Source: Candidatus Acidiferrum typicum (GTDB lineage Bacteria; Acidobacteriota; Terriglobia; Acidiferrales; UBA7541). From it: DNA of 58,691 nt. Under the pieces are notes generated by a model. That model did not search any database. It was given only the letters and a program-made list of their open reading frames with translations, and had not been told where the DNA came from. This document shows positions 34,174 through 42,999 of the stretch, piece by piece. Location of the stretch: the NCBI GenBank assembly GCA_002478115.1, contig DLMH01000009.1:1-58691 (forward strand), given 5' to 3'. Positions within the stretch are counted from its first letter, which is position 1. The number at the start of each line of letters is the position of its first letter. The translations under genes were made by a program, and so were the position numbers.

Positions 34174-36087
34174 CTACAGAGACTTCAAAAACTCGATCAA
34201 ATCGTTCAACTCTTCCTTGGACATGTCCGAAGTCACCCCGTGTTTGTCCTCTGGGTTGTAAGTAGTCCAGAGTTCCTCGAGCGAATTCGCCTCTCCGCTG
34301 TGCAAATAAGGGGGCCGCTGCACGATGCGGTCGAGCTGGGGCACGTCAAACAGACCCGACGTGTCGTACTTGGTGGCCGTGCCCACGTCAAAACTCGTTT
34401 TTGCCGTGTAATGCGTTGCGGGTGTATGGCAGGTGTCGCAATTCTTCCTGAAAAAGATGGCTCGGCCGCGCTCCTGCGCCGGCGTCAACTCGCCATTCGC
34501 CGCAAGATGGCCATTGGGCGGCAGGGGGATGGATTTAATGAACGCGACCAGGTCCGCCAATTGAGTGTGGTTGAACCCCTCGGAATGAAACAGGAACTTG
34601 GCGATGCGCGGCCCGCACTGCGTTTCCAGATCGGGATTGTGGCCGTTCCACTTGTACGGCGCTGTCTCCGCGATTCCTCGCAATGTGCGATTGGCCACGC
34701 GGTCGCGCCCCAACTGCGGCGTTTCCAGATTCCACGCGACGCCATCGATATGGTTGTCGGGGTGACAGGTGGCGCAGGCAAACTGCCCCTGGAAACAGAA
34801 GCGCGCGGCATGAAACATCTGCTCGCCGCGGCGCAATTGGGTCAACTGCTTCGGGCCACCGAGATCAATCGTTCCGCGAACCTGCAAGCGCGGAACGTCC
34901 ACCACCGTCAGGCTATCGCTCAAGCGATTTACGATATACGCAAAACGCCCGTCAGGGGAGATCACAATGCCCGTGGGGTTCGCTCCCGTTTCCAGACGGC
35001 GCTCTACAATTTCCCTCGCCGAATCCAGCCGGTTCGCCAGCTCCTCGGCGGGCACCTGGTGCAGCCGGCGTTCCAGCTTTGCCGTATCGACCGCAGAGAC
35101 CGTGTCGGCTTCGGAAGAGGTCACCAGCGCGTGCCGCCCATCCGGCGTGAACGCCACGCCGTTCGTTCCCGCGAAGTACTGGTCGACGTCGTCCAGTAGA
35201 ATTTGGGTCACAAAGGATTTCGTCAGCGAGGCGCCGTTTGTTCCAGCGACCCGCACCACCGCCATCCCATGCGTTAAGATCCAGCCTCCCGCCACCTGAA
35301 TCAGCGGGTTCAAATTCTTCGGCCGGATGAACGGCACCAGGAGATACCCACCCTTGGGTCCCGGCGCCTCGGCGATGTGCCGCAACTCCAGCACCCCCGG
35401 AATCTCGATGCGCTCAGCGACCCGCTGCTTTGCAGTGTCAATCACCATCAATTCAGAAACCGGCGGCTCATTCGGGGAGCCCAGGTGCCCGAGCAGGTTC
35501 GCAACGTACACGCGGCGCCCGTCCAGAGACAACGACAAATTGTGCGGTGAGCGCCACGAAGCCAGCCGCTTGATCTCCGCTCCGCTTGTCAGATCGAGCA
35601 GCGACACGTCATTCCCAATGCTGTTGGCGACGTACAGAACTTTCCCGGTGCGATCGGTCGTCACTCCCACCGGACCCCAACCTGTCACAAACGTCCGGCG
35701 CGACGTAAAGCTCGCGGCATCGATTTCGCTGACGGTGTCGTCCCATTCATTGGAAACGTAAAGCGTGCGGCCGTCCGGCGACACGGCGACGTCTTTCGGC
35801 TTGTGGCCCACCTTCACTTTCGCGACCACGCGCCGCGTGGTCACGTCCACGGCCAATAACGAATCATCGTCTTCGCAAACGACGTAAAGCTTCGTGCCGT
35901 CATGGGAGAATTTCAGTTCCACCGGGGTGAGGTAGTTCTCTTGAGAACCACTTGCTGCTGATTGTGCCCCTGCCTGTGCGGCATACAGCCGAGAAACTCC
36001 GAATGTCGTCACAATAGCGCCGGCGAGAACCAGGGAGCCCGCCAGAGCGCCGAGCGCCTGCAATCGAGTTGTGAGTTTCGCTCTCAC
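34174..36087 (-). CDS. YVTN beta-propeller fused to a dihaem cytochrome c peroxidase-like domain
   Basis: This 637-residue exported protein has a signal/anchor (LGALAGSLVLAGAIVTTFGV), a YVTN propeller from about residue 50 to 400 (DVAVSPDGRTLYVSNEWDDTVSEID, LYVANSIGNDVSLLD and so on), and a C-terminal domain with two c-haem sites, CATCH and CDTCH. The spacing, together with the GRDRVANRTLRGIAETAPYKWNGH region between the sites, resembles the MauG/cytochrome c peroxidase family. Such domains carry out periplasmic redox reactions. The ATG overlaps the stop of the upstream FG-GAP gene by 4 bp. Confidence 0.87.
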   Translation of the reverse strand: MRAKLTTRLQALGALAGSLVLAGAIVTTFGVSRLYAAQAGAQSAASGSQENYLTPVELKFSHDGTKLYVVCEDDDSLLAVDVTTRRVVAKVKVGHKPKDVAVSPDGRTLYVSNEWDDTVSEIDAASFTSRRTFVTGWGPVGVTTDRTGKVLYVANSIGNDVSLLDLTSGAEIKRLASWRSPHNLSLSLDGRRVYVANLLGHLGSPNEPPVSELMVIDTAKQRVAERIEIPGVLELRHIAEAPGPKGGYLLVPFIRPKNLNPLIQVAGGWILTHGMAVVRVAGTNGASLTKSFVTQILLDDVDQYFAGTNGVAFTPDGRHALVTSSEADTVSAVDTAKLERRLHQVPAEELANRLDSAREIVERRLETGANPTGIVISPDGRFAYIVNRLSDSLTVVDVPRLQVRGTIDLGGPKQLTQLRRGEQMFHAARFCFQGQFACATCHPDNHIDGVAWNLETPQLGRDRVANRTLRGIAETAPYKWNGHNPDLETQCGPRIAKFLFHSEGFNHTQLADLVAFIKSIPLPPNGHLAANGELTPAQERGRAIFFRKNCDTCHTPATHYTAKTSFDVGTATKYDTSGLFDVPQLDRIVQRPPYLHSGEANSLEELWTTYNPEDKHGVTSDMSKEELNDLIEFLKSL

Positions 36088-37832
36088 CGGCTCGAACCTC
36101 CAGGAGTCGCCGCTTGACGTTCACCCGGCTCGGTAACCTGCAGAATCTGGTCTGCTTTGACGTTTTCCAGAGTTTGCACGGTTCCACTGGGCCAGTGGAT
36201 CGTCAGGCGATCCACTTGTGTATGCGAACCCAAACCAAAATGCGGCCGCGGATCGTGTTGCGAGAGGTATCCCGATTGCGGCACATTCTCCACCATTTGC
36301 CGGAGATCGCCCGCCACCGCTTCGATGCGTGCTCCAAATCCATCGCGATTGCTCTTCGTGCCTGTCAGTTTTAGCGTCAGCCAGTGGTTTCGCGCGCTGC
36401 CCACCGGAGGTTTCGCGTGCAGCAAAATACCTTTGCCGCCCAAAACGACGATGAACGCATCAATGTAGCCGTCGTTGTCATAGTCCGCGAAGCATGCGCC
36501 CCGTCCGACTTTCTTGGTCCTGAAGTAGCTCCCGGATTCATCGGAAATATCCGTAAACGTCCCATTGCCGTTATTGTGGAGCAGAGAATCTTCCATCGGG
36601 ATGAGCCAGTGCAGTCCGCCATTGACGATGAACAGGTCCTTCCAGCCGTCATTGTCGAAATCCAGGAAGGCGTCGCCCCAGCCCACATACTGGCCGGCGA
36701 CACGCGCGATGCCTGCATCCGCCGTGGTGTCGATGAAGAATCCTTCCTTGGGGGAATTCCGGAACAGCCGGTGATAGCGCATGTCGGAGACAAAGAGGTC
36801 CAGCGCGCCGTGGTTGTCATAATCCGCGAAGATCGGCCCCATCGCCGAGGGTGTATCGCCATTGGTGCCATACGCAACGTTTTGCTCGATCGCTACGTTG
36901 GTAAAAGTCCCGTCATGATTGTTGTGGTAGAGGTAGCTTTCCATCTGGTCGTTGGCCACATAGATGTCCGGCCAGCCGTCACCATCAAAATCGCCCACGG
37001 TCACGCCCATCGCTCTCCCAGGAGGATTGGCGATTCCCGCGCGTTCGGAAACATCGGTAAAGGTGCCGTCGCCGTTGTTGTGGAACAACCGGTTCGAGTC
37101 CCCTTCGTAGTCCAGCGGGCCTGCAAACGCTTCAGCCGAATAAAAGACCTTTTTGACTTTCGGATCGAATTTCAGGTAATTGCCGACGAACAGGTCCAAC
37201 TTGCCGTCACGGTCGTAGTCCACAAACGCCGCGCCGATGCCCCAATGGTTGTTTTGCACGCCGGCTTTTTCGGTTACATCGGTAAACGTGCCGTCGCCGT
37301 TGTTGTGGTAGAGAATCGAGGAGTTCCAGTTGGTGACATAGATGTCTTCGTAGCCGTCGTTGTCGTAATCCCCGACGGTCACGCCCATGGCAAAACCCTT
37401 GCCGGCCACGCCCGCTTCTTGCGTGACATCGGTAAAAGTGCCGTCGCCATTGTTGCGGTAGAGGTGGTTCGTCGCGTCCTTGCCATCCGGCTTGGAATGA
37501 TCCGTAACGCCTTCGAGGTAGCGGCCGCTCAAAACGTAGAGGTCCAGCAGGCCATCATTGTTGTAGTCGAACCAGGCGCAACCTTGTCCCGCCGATTCCA
37601 GCACCGAGCTGAGTTTCTGCTCGCCGAACGAATTCACAAAGTTCAAGTGCGCTTTATCCGTCACATCCTCGTACGTAGGGAACTTTGAAACGGTGCTGGC
37701 AGGCACATTTGCCGGTGCGCCGGGCATTTGGGCCAGCGCGATCGATCCGATCGCCAGTCCCGCCATCGCCGCCAGGCCAAACAAACAAAGGCGGCGCGAA
37801 ATTTCAGTGCGCGTGTGCTGCTTCAGCCGCAT
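36084..37832 (-). CDS. FG-GAP/VCBS repeat protein with ASPIC/UnbV domain (CRTAC1-like)
   Basis: This 582-residue exported protein has a signal peptide (LFGLAAMAGLAIGSIALA), then about eight calcium-binding integrin-like repeats, each with the pattern DYDNDGxxDLYV and the preceding NNGDGTFTDVT. A C-terminal ASPIC/UnbV domain ends with FGLGSHTQVDRLTIHWPSGTVQ. Such proteins form a propeller on the outside of the cell. The ATG at 37832 (or 37835) is chosen because GGAGAAG lies just before it; an ATG at 37865 lies deeper inside the upstream gene. Its end overlaps the cytochrome gene by 4 bp. Confidence 0.87.
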   Translation of the reverse strand: MRLKQHTRTEISRRLCLFGLAAMAGLAIGSIALAQMPGAPANVPASTVSKFPTYEDVTDKAHLNFVNSFGEQKLSSVLESAGQGCAWFDYNNDGLLDLYVLSGRYLEGVTDHSKPDGKDATNHLYRNNGDGTFTDVTQEAGVAGKGFAMGVTVGDYDNDGYEDIYVTNWNSSILYHNNGDGTFTDVTEKAGVQNNHWGIGAAFVDYDRDGKLDLFVGNYLKFDPKVKKVFYSAEAFAGPLDYEGDSNRLFHNNGDGTFTDVSERAGIANPPGRAMGVTVGDFDGDGWPDIYVANDQMESYLYHNNHDGTFTNVAIEQNVAYGTNGDTPSAMGPIFADYDNHGALDLFVSDMRYHRLFRNSPKEGFFIDTTADAGIARVAGQYVGWGDAFLDFDNDGWKDLFIVNGGLHWLIPMEDSLLHNNGNGTFTDISDESGSYFRTKKVGRGACFADYDNDGYIDAFIVVLGGKGILLHAKPPVGSARNHWLTLKLTGTKSNRDGFGARIEAVAGDLRQMVENVPQSGYLSQHDPRPHFGLGSHTQVDRLTIHWPSGTVQTLENVKADQILQVTEPGERQAATPGGSSR

Positions 37833-39297
37833 CATTCTTCTCCAAAAGCGCAGTTGGTGTGTCAAAACGCTTCAATGTGAGTGGCCAACGGTTCTCCGGC
37901 GCCAGCGCCTTGTCGCCGTGGCATCCGGGGCACCCGTGCTGCTCTCCGGGGCGCGCCCAGATCCAACTGCGTTCCGCCACAATCGTTTGCCCGTTGGCAT
38001 CCAGGAGCTCGAAACGCACCGGTTGGTTCGCCGGCACTTCCACGTAAAACGATCCGTCTTTCTCAACCGGGGCTTCGCCCAGGCTGCGCTCCCCGGTGCC
38101 CGTGTTTTCCAACGAGATCACGCGCACGCGCGCAATCGCTGCCGCCAGCCGCCCCTTTATGCCTTCCGTCGAGACGTAGCTGTTCAACGAAATAAAGTAG
38201 CCCGCCTGGGACTCCATATTCAGCGTGCTCCAGAATCGCTTGGGCACCGGATTGGCGATGAGCGGCACGGCCTGGATGCTCGATAACTTTGGATCGCTGT
38301 AGATCAGGTCCCCATCCATTTGTTTTTTCAGATCGAATGCGTACAGGTCGAATTTCGCTTGCGATGCTCCTCGCGGTGCGCTACTTCGGGAAACAATTAC
38401 GGTGCCTGCGGACAAAGGCCGGGGCGAACGATATTTCGGCGCGAGGCCGCCCACAGCAGACTCGCCCGGATCATTCTTTCGCACCTCGGCCAAGGTTCCG
38501 CCGGATGTCCCGTTTGCGCTGCCTTTCCTCACAAAGATGATGGAACCGTCTTCGAGTTCCGCAGCGTCGCCTCTTCTGACGGAAGATTGGTGTTCGCAGC
38601 GAAGCGCTTCCAGCGCTGCGCCGTCTGGCCGCAAGGTATAGAGCAATCGTGTCTTCCGCGCCGCCTCGGTGTCCTGCAAAGGAGAAGAAGCGGAAGCGAG
38701 CACGCGTCCATCACGCAGAACCGTTTCCAACCAGAAATTGCCGGGTCCGAAGGTAATGCGATGCATCTGTGATCCATCGATCTTGGAAACCGCTAAATAG
38801 GACTCGGGCCGTCCACTCCGCAGGCCCTCCACAGTGAAGACAATTTCCCCGTCGGGGAGATACGCAGCGCGCAGGCAATCCCCGGTGCAGTTCGTGATTT
38901 GACGTTTTTCCGAACCGTCCGCGTTCATCTCCCAGATCTGCCATTTCGCGCCAGCATTCTTTTGGGCCGAAAAGAGTATCTTCGCGCCGCTGAAATCGAC
39001 TTGCGGGTCAGCCGCCGCGAAGAACTCAGGTGTGAGTTCGAGGGGCCGTTTGGATTCGGAGGGCAGGCGCACGATTTGGCTTCCGCTCGGGAAACGCTGC
39101 GGTGCATTCCCGTCAAGAATTGTCTCCGCTTGGACAAAGAGAAGGTCGGGCCTCGGGGACACCCTGGCGGTCCTCTGTGGCTGTGCTGCTTCACCTGTGG
39201 ACCCGAAGAGCAAGCTCACGGGGAGCAGGCACAGTACGACTGCTATCGTTTTAGGAAGGCAGGCGACGAACTTCCCTTGGCGCACCCCACGAACCAC
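37804..39297 (-). CDS. Exported TolB-like propeller with a C-terminal c-haem motif
   Basis: This 497-residue protein has a signal peptide (TIAVVLCLLPVSLLFGSTGEAA), a PD40/TolB-like propeller (VDFSGAKILFSAQKNAGAKW, IWEMNADGSEKRQITNC, RAAYLPDGEIVFT), a second domain seen in hydrazine synthase alpha-like proteins (SYVSTEGIKGRLAAAIARVRVISLE, family-level impression), and near the end one c-type haem motif, CPGCH. The C-terminus is Ala/His rich (AAEAAHAH). It starts at GTG without an obvious ribosome-binding site, so the start is uncertain. It is the first gene of the leftward operon. Confidence 0.78.
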   Translation of the reverse strand: MVRGVRQGKFVACLPKTIAVVLCLLPVSLLFGSTGEAAQPQRTARVSPRPDLLFVQAETILDGNAPQRFPSGSQIVRLPSESKRPLELTPEFFAAADPQVDFSGAKILFSAQKNAGAKWQIWEMNADGSEKRQITNCTGDCLRAAYLPDGEIVFTVEGLRSGRPESYLAVSKIDGSQMHRITFGPGNFWLETVLRDGRVLASASSPLQDTEAARKTRLLYTLRPDGAALEALRCEHQSSVRRGDAAELEDGSIIFVRKGSANGTSGGTLAEVRKNDPGESAVGGLAPKYRSPRPLSAGTVIVSRSSAPRGASQAKFDLYAFDLKKQMDGDLIYSDPKLSSIQAVPLIANPVPKRFWSTLNMESQAGYFISLNSYVSTEGIKGRLAAAIARVRVISLENTGTGERSLGEAPVEKDGSFYVEVPANQPVRFELLDANGQTIVAERSWIWARPGEQHGCPGCHGDKALAPENRWPLTLKRFDTPTALLEKNDAAEAAHAH

Positions 39298-39475
39298 CGA
39301 AACACCCCGAGTCTGGATTCTTCCTGACCGCTTTCAAAAGTGATGCCACGAAAAAGCGGATGCGCCGGTTGCCACTTTCCTACCCAACCCAAGTGCGGCG
39401 CGACGTTCGATAGCATCCACTTAACGTCACGGGCGGAACGGGAACAATAATGCAAAACGATTAGAATCAAGGATT
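39298..39475. other. Divergent intergenic region, left part
   Basis: This is part of the 442-bp gap between the propeller operon and the hydrogenase operon. On the minus strand a weak promoter candidate is TTGATT near 39470 with TATTGT at 39449-39444 (15-bp spacer). No gene is seen. Confidence 0.4.
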
Positions 39476-39491
39476 TGTGGCCTCCATCACA
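39476..39491. promoter_or_regulatory. CRP-like operator, site 1
   Basis: TGTGG-CCTCCA-TCACA matches the TGTGA-N6-TCACA consensus of CRP-family regulators at nine of ten positions. It is one of two sites spaced 22 bp between centres, i.e. on the same helix face. Confidence 0.5.
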
Positions 39492-39497
39492 ATGAAC

Positions 39498-39513
39498 CGT
39501 GACCTCCATCACA
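39498..39513. promoter_or_regulatory. CRP-like operator, site 2
   Basis: CGTGA-CCTCCA-TCACA has the full GTGA-N6-TCAC core of CRP-family sites. It shares the six-base centre and right half with site 1, which suggests duplication of a 22-bp unit. Confidence 0.55.
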
Positions 39514-39636
39514 ATTTTGCTCCCACCTTTCCAATCCCTGCTCATTGCATTGCTCTTTTTCCGGAGAATTCGCTCTTGCTTCCACACCAGTTGAGCACAA
39601 CGAGTGAATTCTCAACTGAAACAGTGACCCGTGCCG

Positions 39637-39665
39637 TTGCAATGAGAAGCGGGAAGGAGTATAGA
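39637..39665 (+). promoter_or_regulatory. Predicted promoter of the hydrogenase operon
   Basis: TTGCAA at 39637-39642 and TATAGA at 39660-39665 are separated by 17 bp. The inferred start near 39672 gives a leader of about 68 nt. The CRP-like sites lie about 165-190 bp upstream of this start. Confidence 0.5.
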
Positions 39666-39739
39666 AACTTCAGATGATATTGGTGTGAAGTTAAACGCGC
39701 GCCGGGCCGCGCTCCAGCCCGGAGCAGTAGCGAGCGAGA

Positions 39740-40891
39740 ATGACTCCCAAGGCTCCTCGATTTAACAACTGCGCAGTACTGAGCCCCCAGCAATTAGACC
39801 AATTGCTCCAGGTTCTGATCAAACGGGATTACGAGGTCTTAGGTCCCACCATCCGCGAAGGCGCGGTCGTGTACGACCATGTGGACTCGACGAAGGACCT
39901 CCCCGCGGGCTGGACCGACGAGCAGGCCGGAGGAAAGTATCGGCTGAAGCGTCGCGAGGACGACGCGCTATTCGGATTCGTGGTCGGACCGCATTCGTGG
40001 AAGAAATATGTTTTCCCGCCGGCCATGCGTCTGTGGCAGGCGCACCGCTCTGACGGGCTTTTCCAAATCGTGCCCGAGACGCGCAAGGCCACGAAGTTCG
40101 CCTTCATTGGCGTGCGGGCGTGTGAACTTCACGCCCTGAGCATCCAGGACAAGGTATTTCTGAAGGGTCCCTACGTCGATACTGTGTACAAGTTGCATCG
40201 CGAGAATATATTCATCGTCGCGGTGGATTGTGTGCAGGCCGGCGGCACGTGCTTCTGCGCGTCCATGAACACAGGACCCAAAGCCGCTGCGGGTTTCGAT
40301 GTGGCGCTCACCGAAGTTCTCCACGAGGGGCGGCACCATTTCATCGTCCGCATGGGCACAAAGGCAGGGGCGGACCTGATGTCGCAGGTTCCTCATGAGG
40401 AAGCGACGGCGGCCGACGTGGAGTTTGCCGAAAACCTCGTTGCCGAAGCCGCCAAACATATGGGTCGCAGCCTCGACGTCAACGGTATCAAGGAAATCCT
40501 GTACCGCAATATCGAGCATGTGCGCTGGGATCAGGTGGCGGACCGGTGTCTGAGCTGCTCCAACTGCACCATGGTGTGTCCGACGTGTTTCTGTTCCACC
40601 GTCGAAGATCTGACCGACCTGTCCGGCCAGCAGGCGGAGCGCTGGCGCAAATGGGATTCCTGTTTTACGACCGATTTCTCCTATATCCACGGCAGCAGCG
40701 TGCGCTCGACGCCGCGATCGAAATATCGCCAGTGGATGATGCATAAGCTGGCTTATTGGATCGATCAGTTTGGCACTTCGGGGTGCGTGGGATGCGGACG
40801 TTGCATCACCTGGTGTCCTGTGGGGATTGATATCACCGAAGAGGCGCGCGTGATTCGCGAAGGCGAGACACTCGCCAGCGCAGCCGGTTGA
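39740..40891 (+). CDS. NiFe hydrogenase beta subunit, 4Fe-4S dicluster (HydB/HyhB-like)
   Basis: This 383-residue protein matches the sulfhydrogenase beta subunits of group 3b NiFe hydrogenases. The N-terminal part is a HydB-type domain ([38 protein letters not shown]). Two ferredoxin-type cluster motifs follow, [16 protein letters not shown] and [14 protein letters not shown]. It passes electrons between the gamma flavin subunit and the hydrogenase module in the cytoplasm. It is the first gene of a six-gene operon; the next gene follows after 12 bp. Confidence 0.9.
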   Translation: MTPKAPRFNNCAVLSPQQLDQLLQVLIKRDYEVLGPTIREGAVVYDHVDSTKDLPAGWTDEQAGGKYRLKRREDDALFGFVVGPHSWKKYVFPPAMRLWQAHRSDGLFQIVPETRKATKFAFIGVRACELHALSIQDKVFLKGPYVDTVYKLHRENIFIVAVDCVQAGGTCFCASMNTGPKAAAGFDVALTEVLHEGRHHFIVRMGTKAGADLMSQVPHEEATAADVEFAENLVAEAAKHMGRSLDVNGIKEILYRNIEHVRWDQVADRCLSCSNCTMVCPTCFCSTVEDLTDLSGQQAERWRKWDSCFTTDFSYIHGSSVRSTPRSKYRQWMMHKLAYWIDQFGTSGCVGCGRCITWCPVGIDITEEARVIREGETLASAAG

Positions 40892-40903
40892 GGAGGGGTG
40901 CTA

Positions 40904-41368
40904 ATGATTCACACGCTCGAGTCCGTTATAAGGGAACATCCATTCTTCCAAGACTTCCCTGAAAAACATCTGGCGTTCATCACCGGCTGCGCGAAAAACG
41001 TCCAGTTCCCGGAAAAGCATTTCATTTTTCTGGAAGGGGATCCCGCCGACGAGTTCTATTTCATCCGTGGAGGCATGGTTTCGGTCGAACTGGTGATTCC
41101 GCACCTGGGCCCGACCACGGTGCAAACGGTTGGCGAAGGCGAAATTCTCGGCTGGTCGTGGGTTTCTCCGCCGTACCGCTGGCATTTCAACGCCAAGACC
41201 TTGAAGCGCACGCGCGCGCTGGTCTTTGACGGCAAGTGCCTCCGCGCCAAGTGCGAGGAAGACCACGACCTCGGATTTGAAATGTTGAAACGTTTTGCCA
41301 GCATCATCACGTCGCGGCTTGATGCCACACGTCTGCAGCTATTGGATATTTATGGCCACAATGATTGA
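40904..41368 (+). CDS. Stand-alone cyclic nucleotide-binding domain protein in the hydrogenase operon
   Basis: This 154-residue protein is a cNMP-binding beta-barrel with flanking helices: [43 protein letters not shown] and [17 protein letters not shown], the position of the phosphate-binding cassette. It ends after the C-helix ([20 protein letters not shown]) and has no DNA-binding domain, unlike CRP/FNR. The arginine that contacts the phosphate in CRP is not evident in [10 protein letters not shown], so ligand binding may differ. AGGAGGGG precedes the ATG. It lies between the beta and gamma subunit genes and overlaps the gamma gene. Confidence 0.85.
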   Translation: MIHTLESVIREHPFFQDFPEKHLAFITGCAKNVQFPEKHFIFLEGDPADEFYFIRGGMVSVELVIPHLGPTTVQTVGEGEILGWSWVSPPYRWHFNAKTLKRTRALVFDGKCLRAKCEEDHDLGFEMLKRFASIITSRLDATRLQLLDIYGHND

Positions 41369-42218
41369 AAATGAAGTCCCCCAGGGCCTCAACGCGGACC
41401 CCATGATCCCGCAGCTTTACCGCATTGACCGCGTGCGGGATGAAACGGACGATACCTTCACGCTCAGCCTGGTTCCCGAAAACGGTGAGGCCAAAATCTC
41501 CTTCCTCCCCGGCCAGTTCAACATGCTCTATGTTTTCGGAACCGGCGAGGTGCCCATTTCCATCAGCGGCAATCCCGCGATGACCTCCGTCCTGGAGCAC
41601 ACGACGCGCAGCGTGGGCATCGTCACCAAGGCCATGGGCCTGCTGAAACCCGGGGATCAAATCGGCGTGCGCGGGCCGTTTGGCAGCCACTGGCCTCTGA
41701 ACGAAGAAAATGGCCGCGATTTTGTGATCATTTCCGGCGGCATCGGGCTGGCCCCTTTGCGCCCCGTCCTGTATTTCCTGATGGCGCAGCGCGAAAAATA
41801 TCGCAAGATCGTTTTGCTCTACGGCGCCCGCGCTCCCGAAGATATTCTTTTCAAGAAAGAGCTGGAGCGCTGGCGGGGCAAGTTCGATCTCGAGGTACAG
41901 GTCACCGTGGACCGCGCCGCCAGTGGCTGGCGCGGCAACGTCGGCGTCGTGACGCCGCTGGTTGCCCGCGCCCCCTTCGATCCATCCAACACCGTTGCAT
42001 TGCTCTGCGGCCCCGAAGTGATGATGCGCTATGCCGTCATGGAGCTGCAGAAGCGCGGAGTCCCCCACGACCGGATGTATCTCTCGATGGAGCGGAACAT
42101 GAGGTGCGCGCTGGGCTATTGCGGCCACTGCCAATACGGCCCCGGCTTCGTCTGCAAGGATGGACCCGTTTACCGCTTTGACCAGATTGCCTCAGTTTTT
42201 GGCAAGTCGGAGGTCTGA
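41352..42218 (+). CDS. NiFe hydrogenase gamma subunit, FAD/NAD(P)-binding reductase (HydG/HyhG-like)
   Basis: This 288-residue flavoprotein belongs to the ferredoxin reductase superfamily. It has a FAD-binding beta-barrel ([21 protein letters not shown]), the NAD(P) domain ([20 protein letters not shown] and [17 protein letters not shown]), and the C-terminal cluster motif [17 protein letters not shown] that binds a [2Fe-2S] cluster in family members. It reduces or oxidises NAD(P)H for the hydrogenase. The ATG at 41352 overlaps the CNBD gene by 17 bp; a second ATG at 41361 is possible. The next gene starts one base after its stop. Confidence 0.92.
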   Translation: MATMIENEVPQGLNADPMIPQLYRIDRVRDETDDTFTLSLVPENGEAKISFLPGQFNMLYVFGTGEVPISISGNPAMTSVLEHTTRSVGIVTKAMGLLKPGDQIGVRGPFGSHWPLNEENGRDFVIISGGIGLAPLRPVLYFLMAQREKYRKIVLLYGARAPEDILFKKELERWRGKFDLEVQVTVDRAASGWRGNVGVVTPLVARAPFDPSNTVALLCGPEVMMRYAVMELQKRGVPHDRMYLSMERNMRCALGYCGHCQYGPGFVCKDGPVYRFDQIASVFGKSEV

Positions 42219-42219
42219 A

Positions 42220-42999
42220 ATGGCTGCCGTGCGCAAACCCAAGATTGCCGTTTGGAAGTTCGCTTCCTGCGACGGTTGCCAGTTGAGCCTGCTCGACTGC
42301 GAGGACGAACTTCTTTCCATTGTCGGGGCCGTCGAAATCGCCAGTTTCCCCGAAGCTACCCGCGCCGTCGTCAAAGGCCCTTACGATATTTCACTTGTCG
42401 AAGGCTCCATCACGACCCCGCACGACGAAGAGCGCATTCACACGATTCGCCGCTCTTCCAAGCTCCTGATCACCATCGGCGCCTGCGCCACCTCCGGCGG
42501 CATCCAGGCCTTGCGGAATTTCAAGAACGTCGCCGATTTCATCCCGATGGTGTACGCCAAGCCGGAATACATTGAAACGCTCAGCAAATCCACCCCGATC
42601 AACGACCACGTCTTCGTCGATTTTCAATTGCGCGGCTGCCCCATCAACAAGCTGCAGCTCGTCGAAGTTCTAAACGCCTTCCTGAACCGCAGGAAGCCGG
42701 TGACCCCGGCGCATGGCGTGTGCATGGAGTGCAAGCGGCGGGGGACCGTCTGCGTCATGGTGGCCAACGGCACGCCGTGTCTGGGTCCCGTTACGCTGGC
42801 CGGGTGCGGCGCGCTTTGCCCCGCCTACGATCGCGGCTGCTACGGGTGCTTCGGGCCAAAGGAAACGCCCAATACCACCTCGATGAGCGCGGGCTGGACC
42901 GCCCTGGGCGTCACCGAGCCGGAACTTGTGCGCGCCTTCCGTTCCTTCAATGCTTACGCCGAAGCATTCCGGAAAGAGAGTGAAGCGCATGAACGCTAA
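42220..42999 (+). CDS. NiFe hydrogenase small subunit (HydD/HyhS-like)
   Basis: This 259-residue protein matches the small subunit of cytoplasmic group 3 NiFe hydrogenases. It carries the proximal cluster motif [41 protein letters not shown] and further cysteines in [31 protein letters not shown] for the medial and distal clusters. There is no Tat signal, consistent with a cytoplasmic enzyme. GGAGG precedes the ATG. The large-subunit gene overlaps its end by 11 bp. Confidence 0.95.
   Translation: MAAVRKPKIAVWKFASCDGCQLSLLDCEDELLSIVGAVEIASFPEATRAVVKGPYDISLVEGSITTPHDEERIHTIRRSSKLLITIGACATSGGIQALRNFKNVADFIPMVYAKPEYIETLSKSTPINDHVFVDFQLRGCPINKLQLVEVLNAFLNRRKPVTPAHGVCMECKRRGTVCVMVANGTPCLGPVTLAGCGALCPAYDRGCYGCFGPKETPNTTSMSAGWTALGVTEPELVRAFRSFNAYAEAFRKESEAHER

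Noticed and set aside
32923..35199. 758-residue frame on the plus strand
   Set aside because: It spans three good minus-strand genes (RidA-like, propeller, cytochrome) and has no motif; it arises from high GC content.
36384..37688. 434-residue plus-strand frame rich in Val and Ile
   Set aside because: It is the antisense of repeated DxDxDG calcium-binding units, which forces repeats of VVVV-type residues; not a separate gene.
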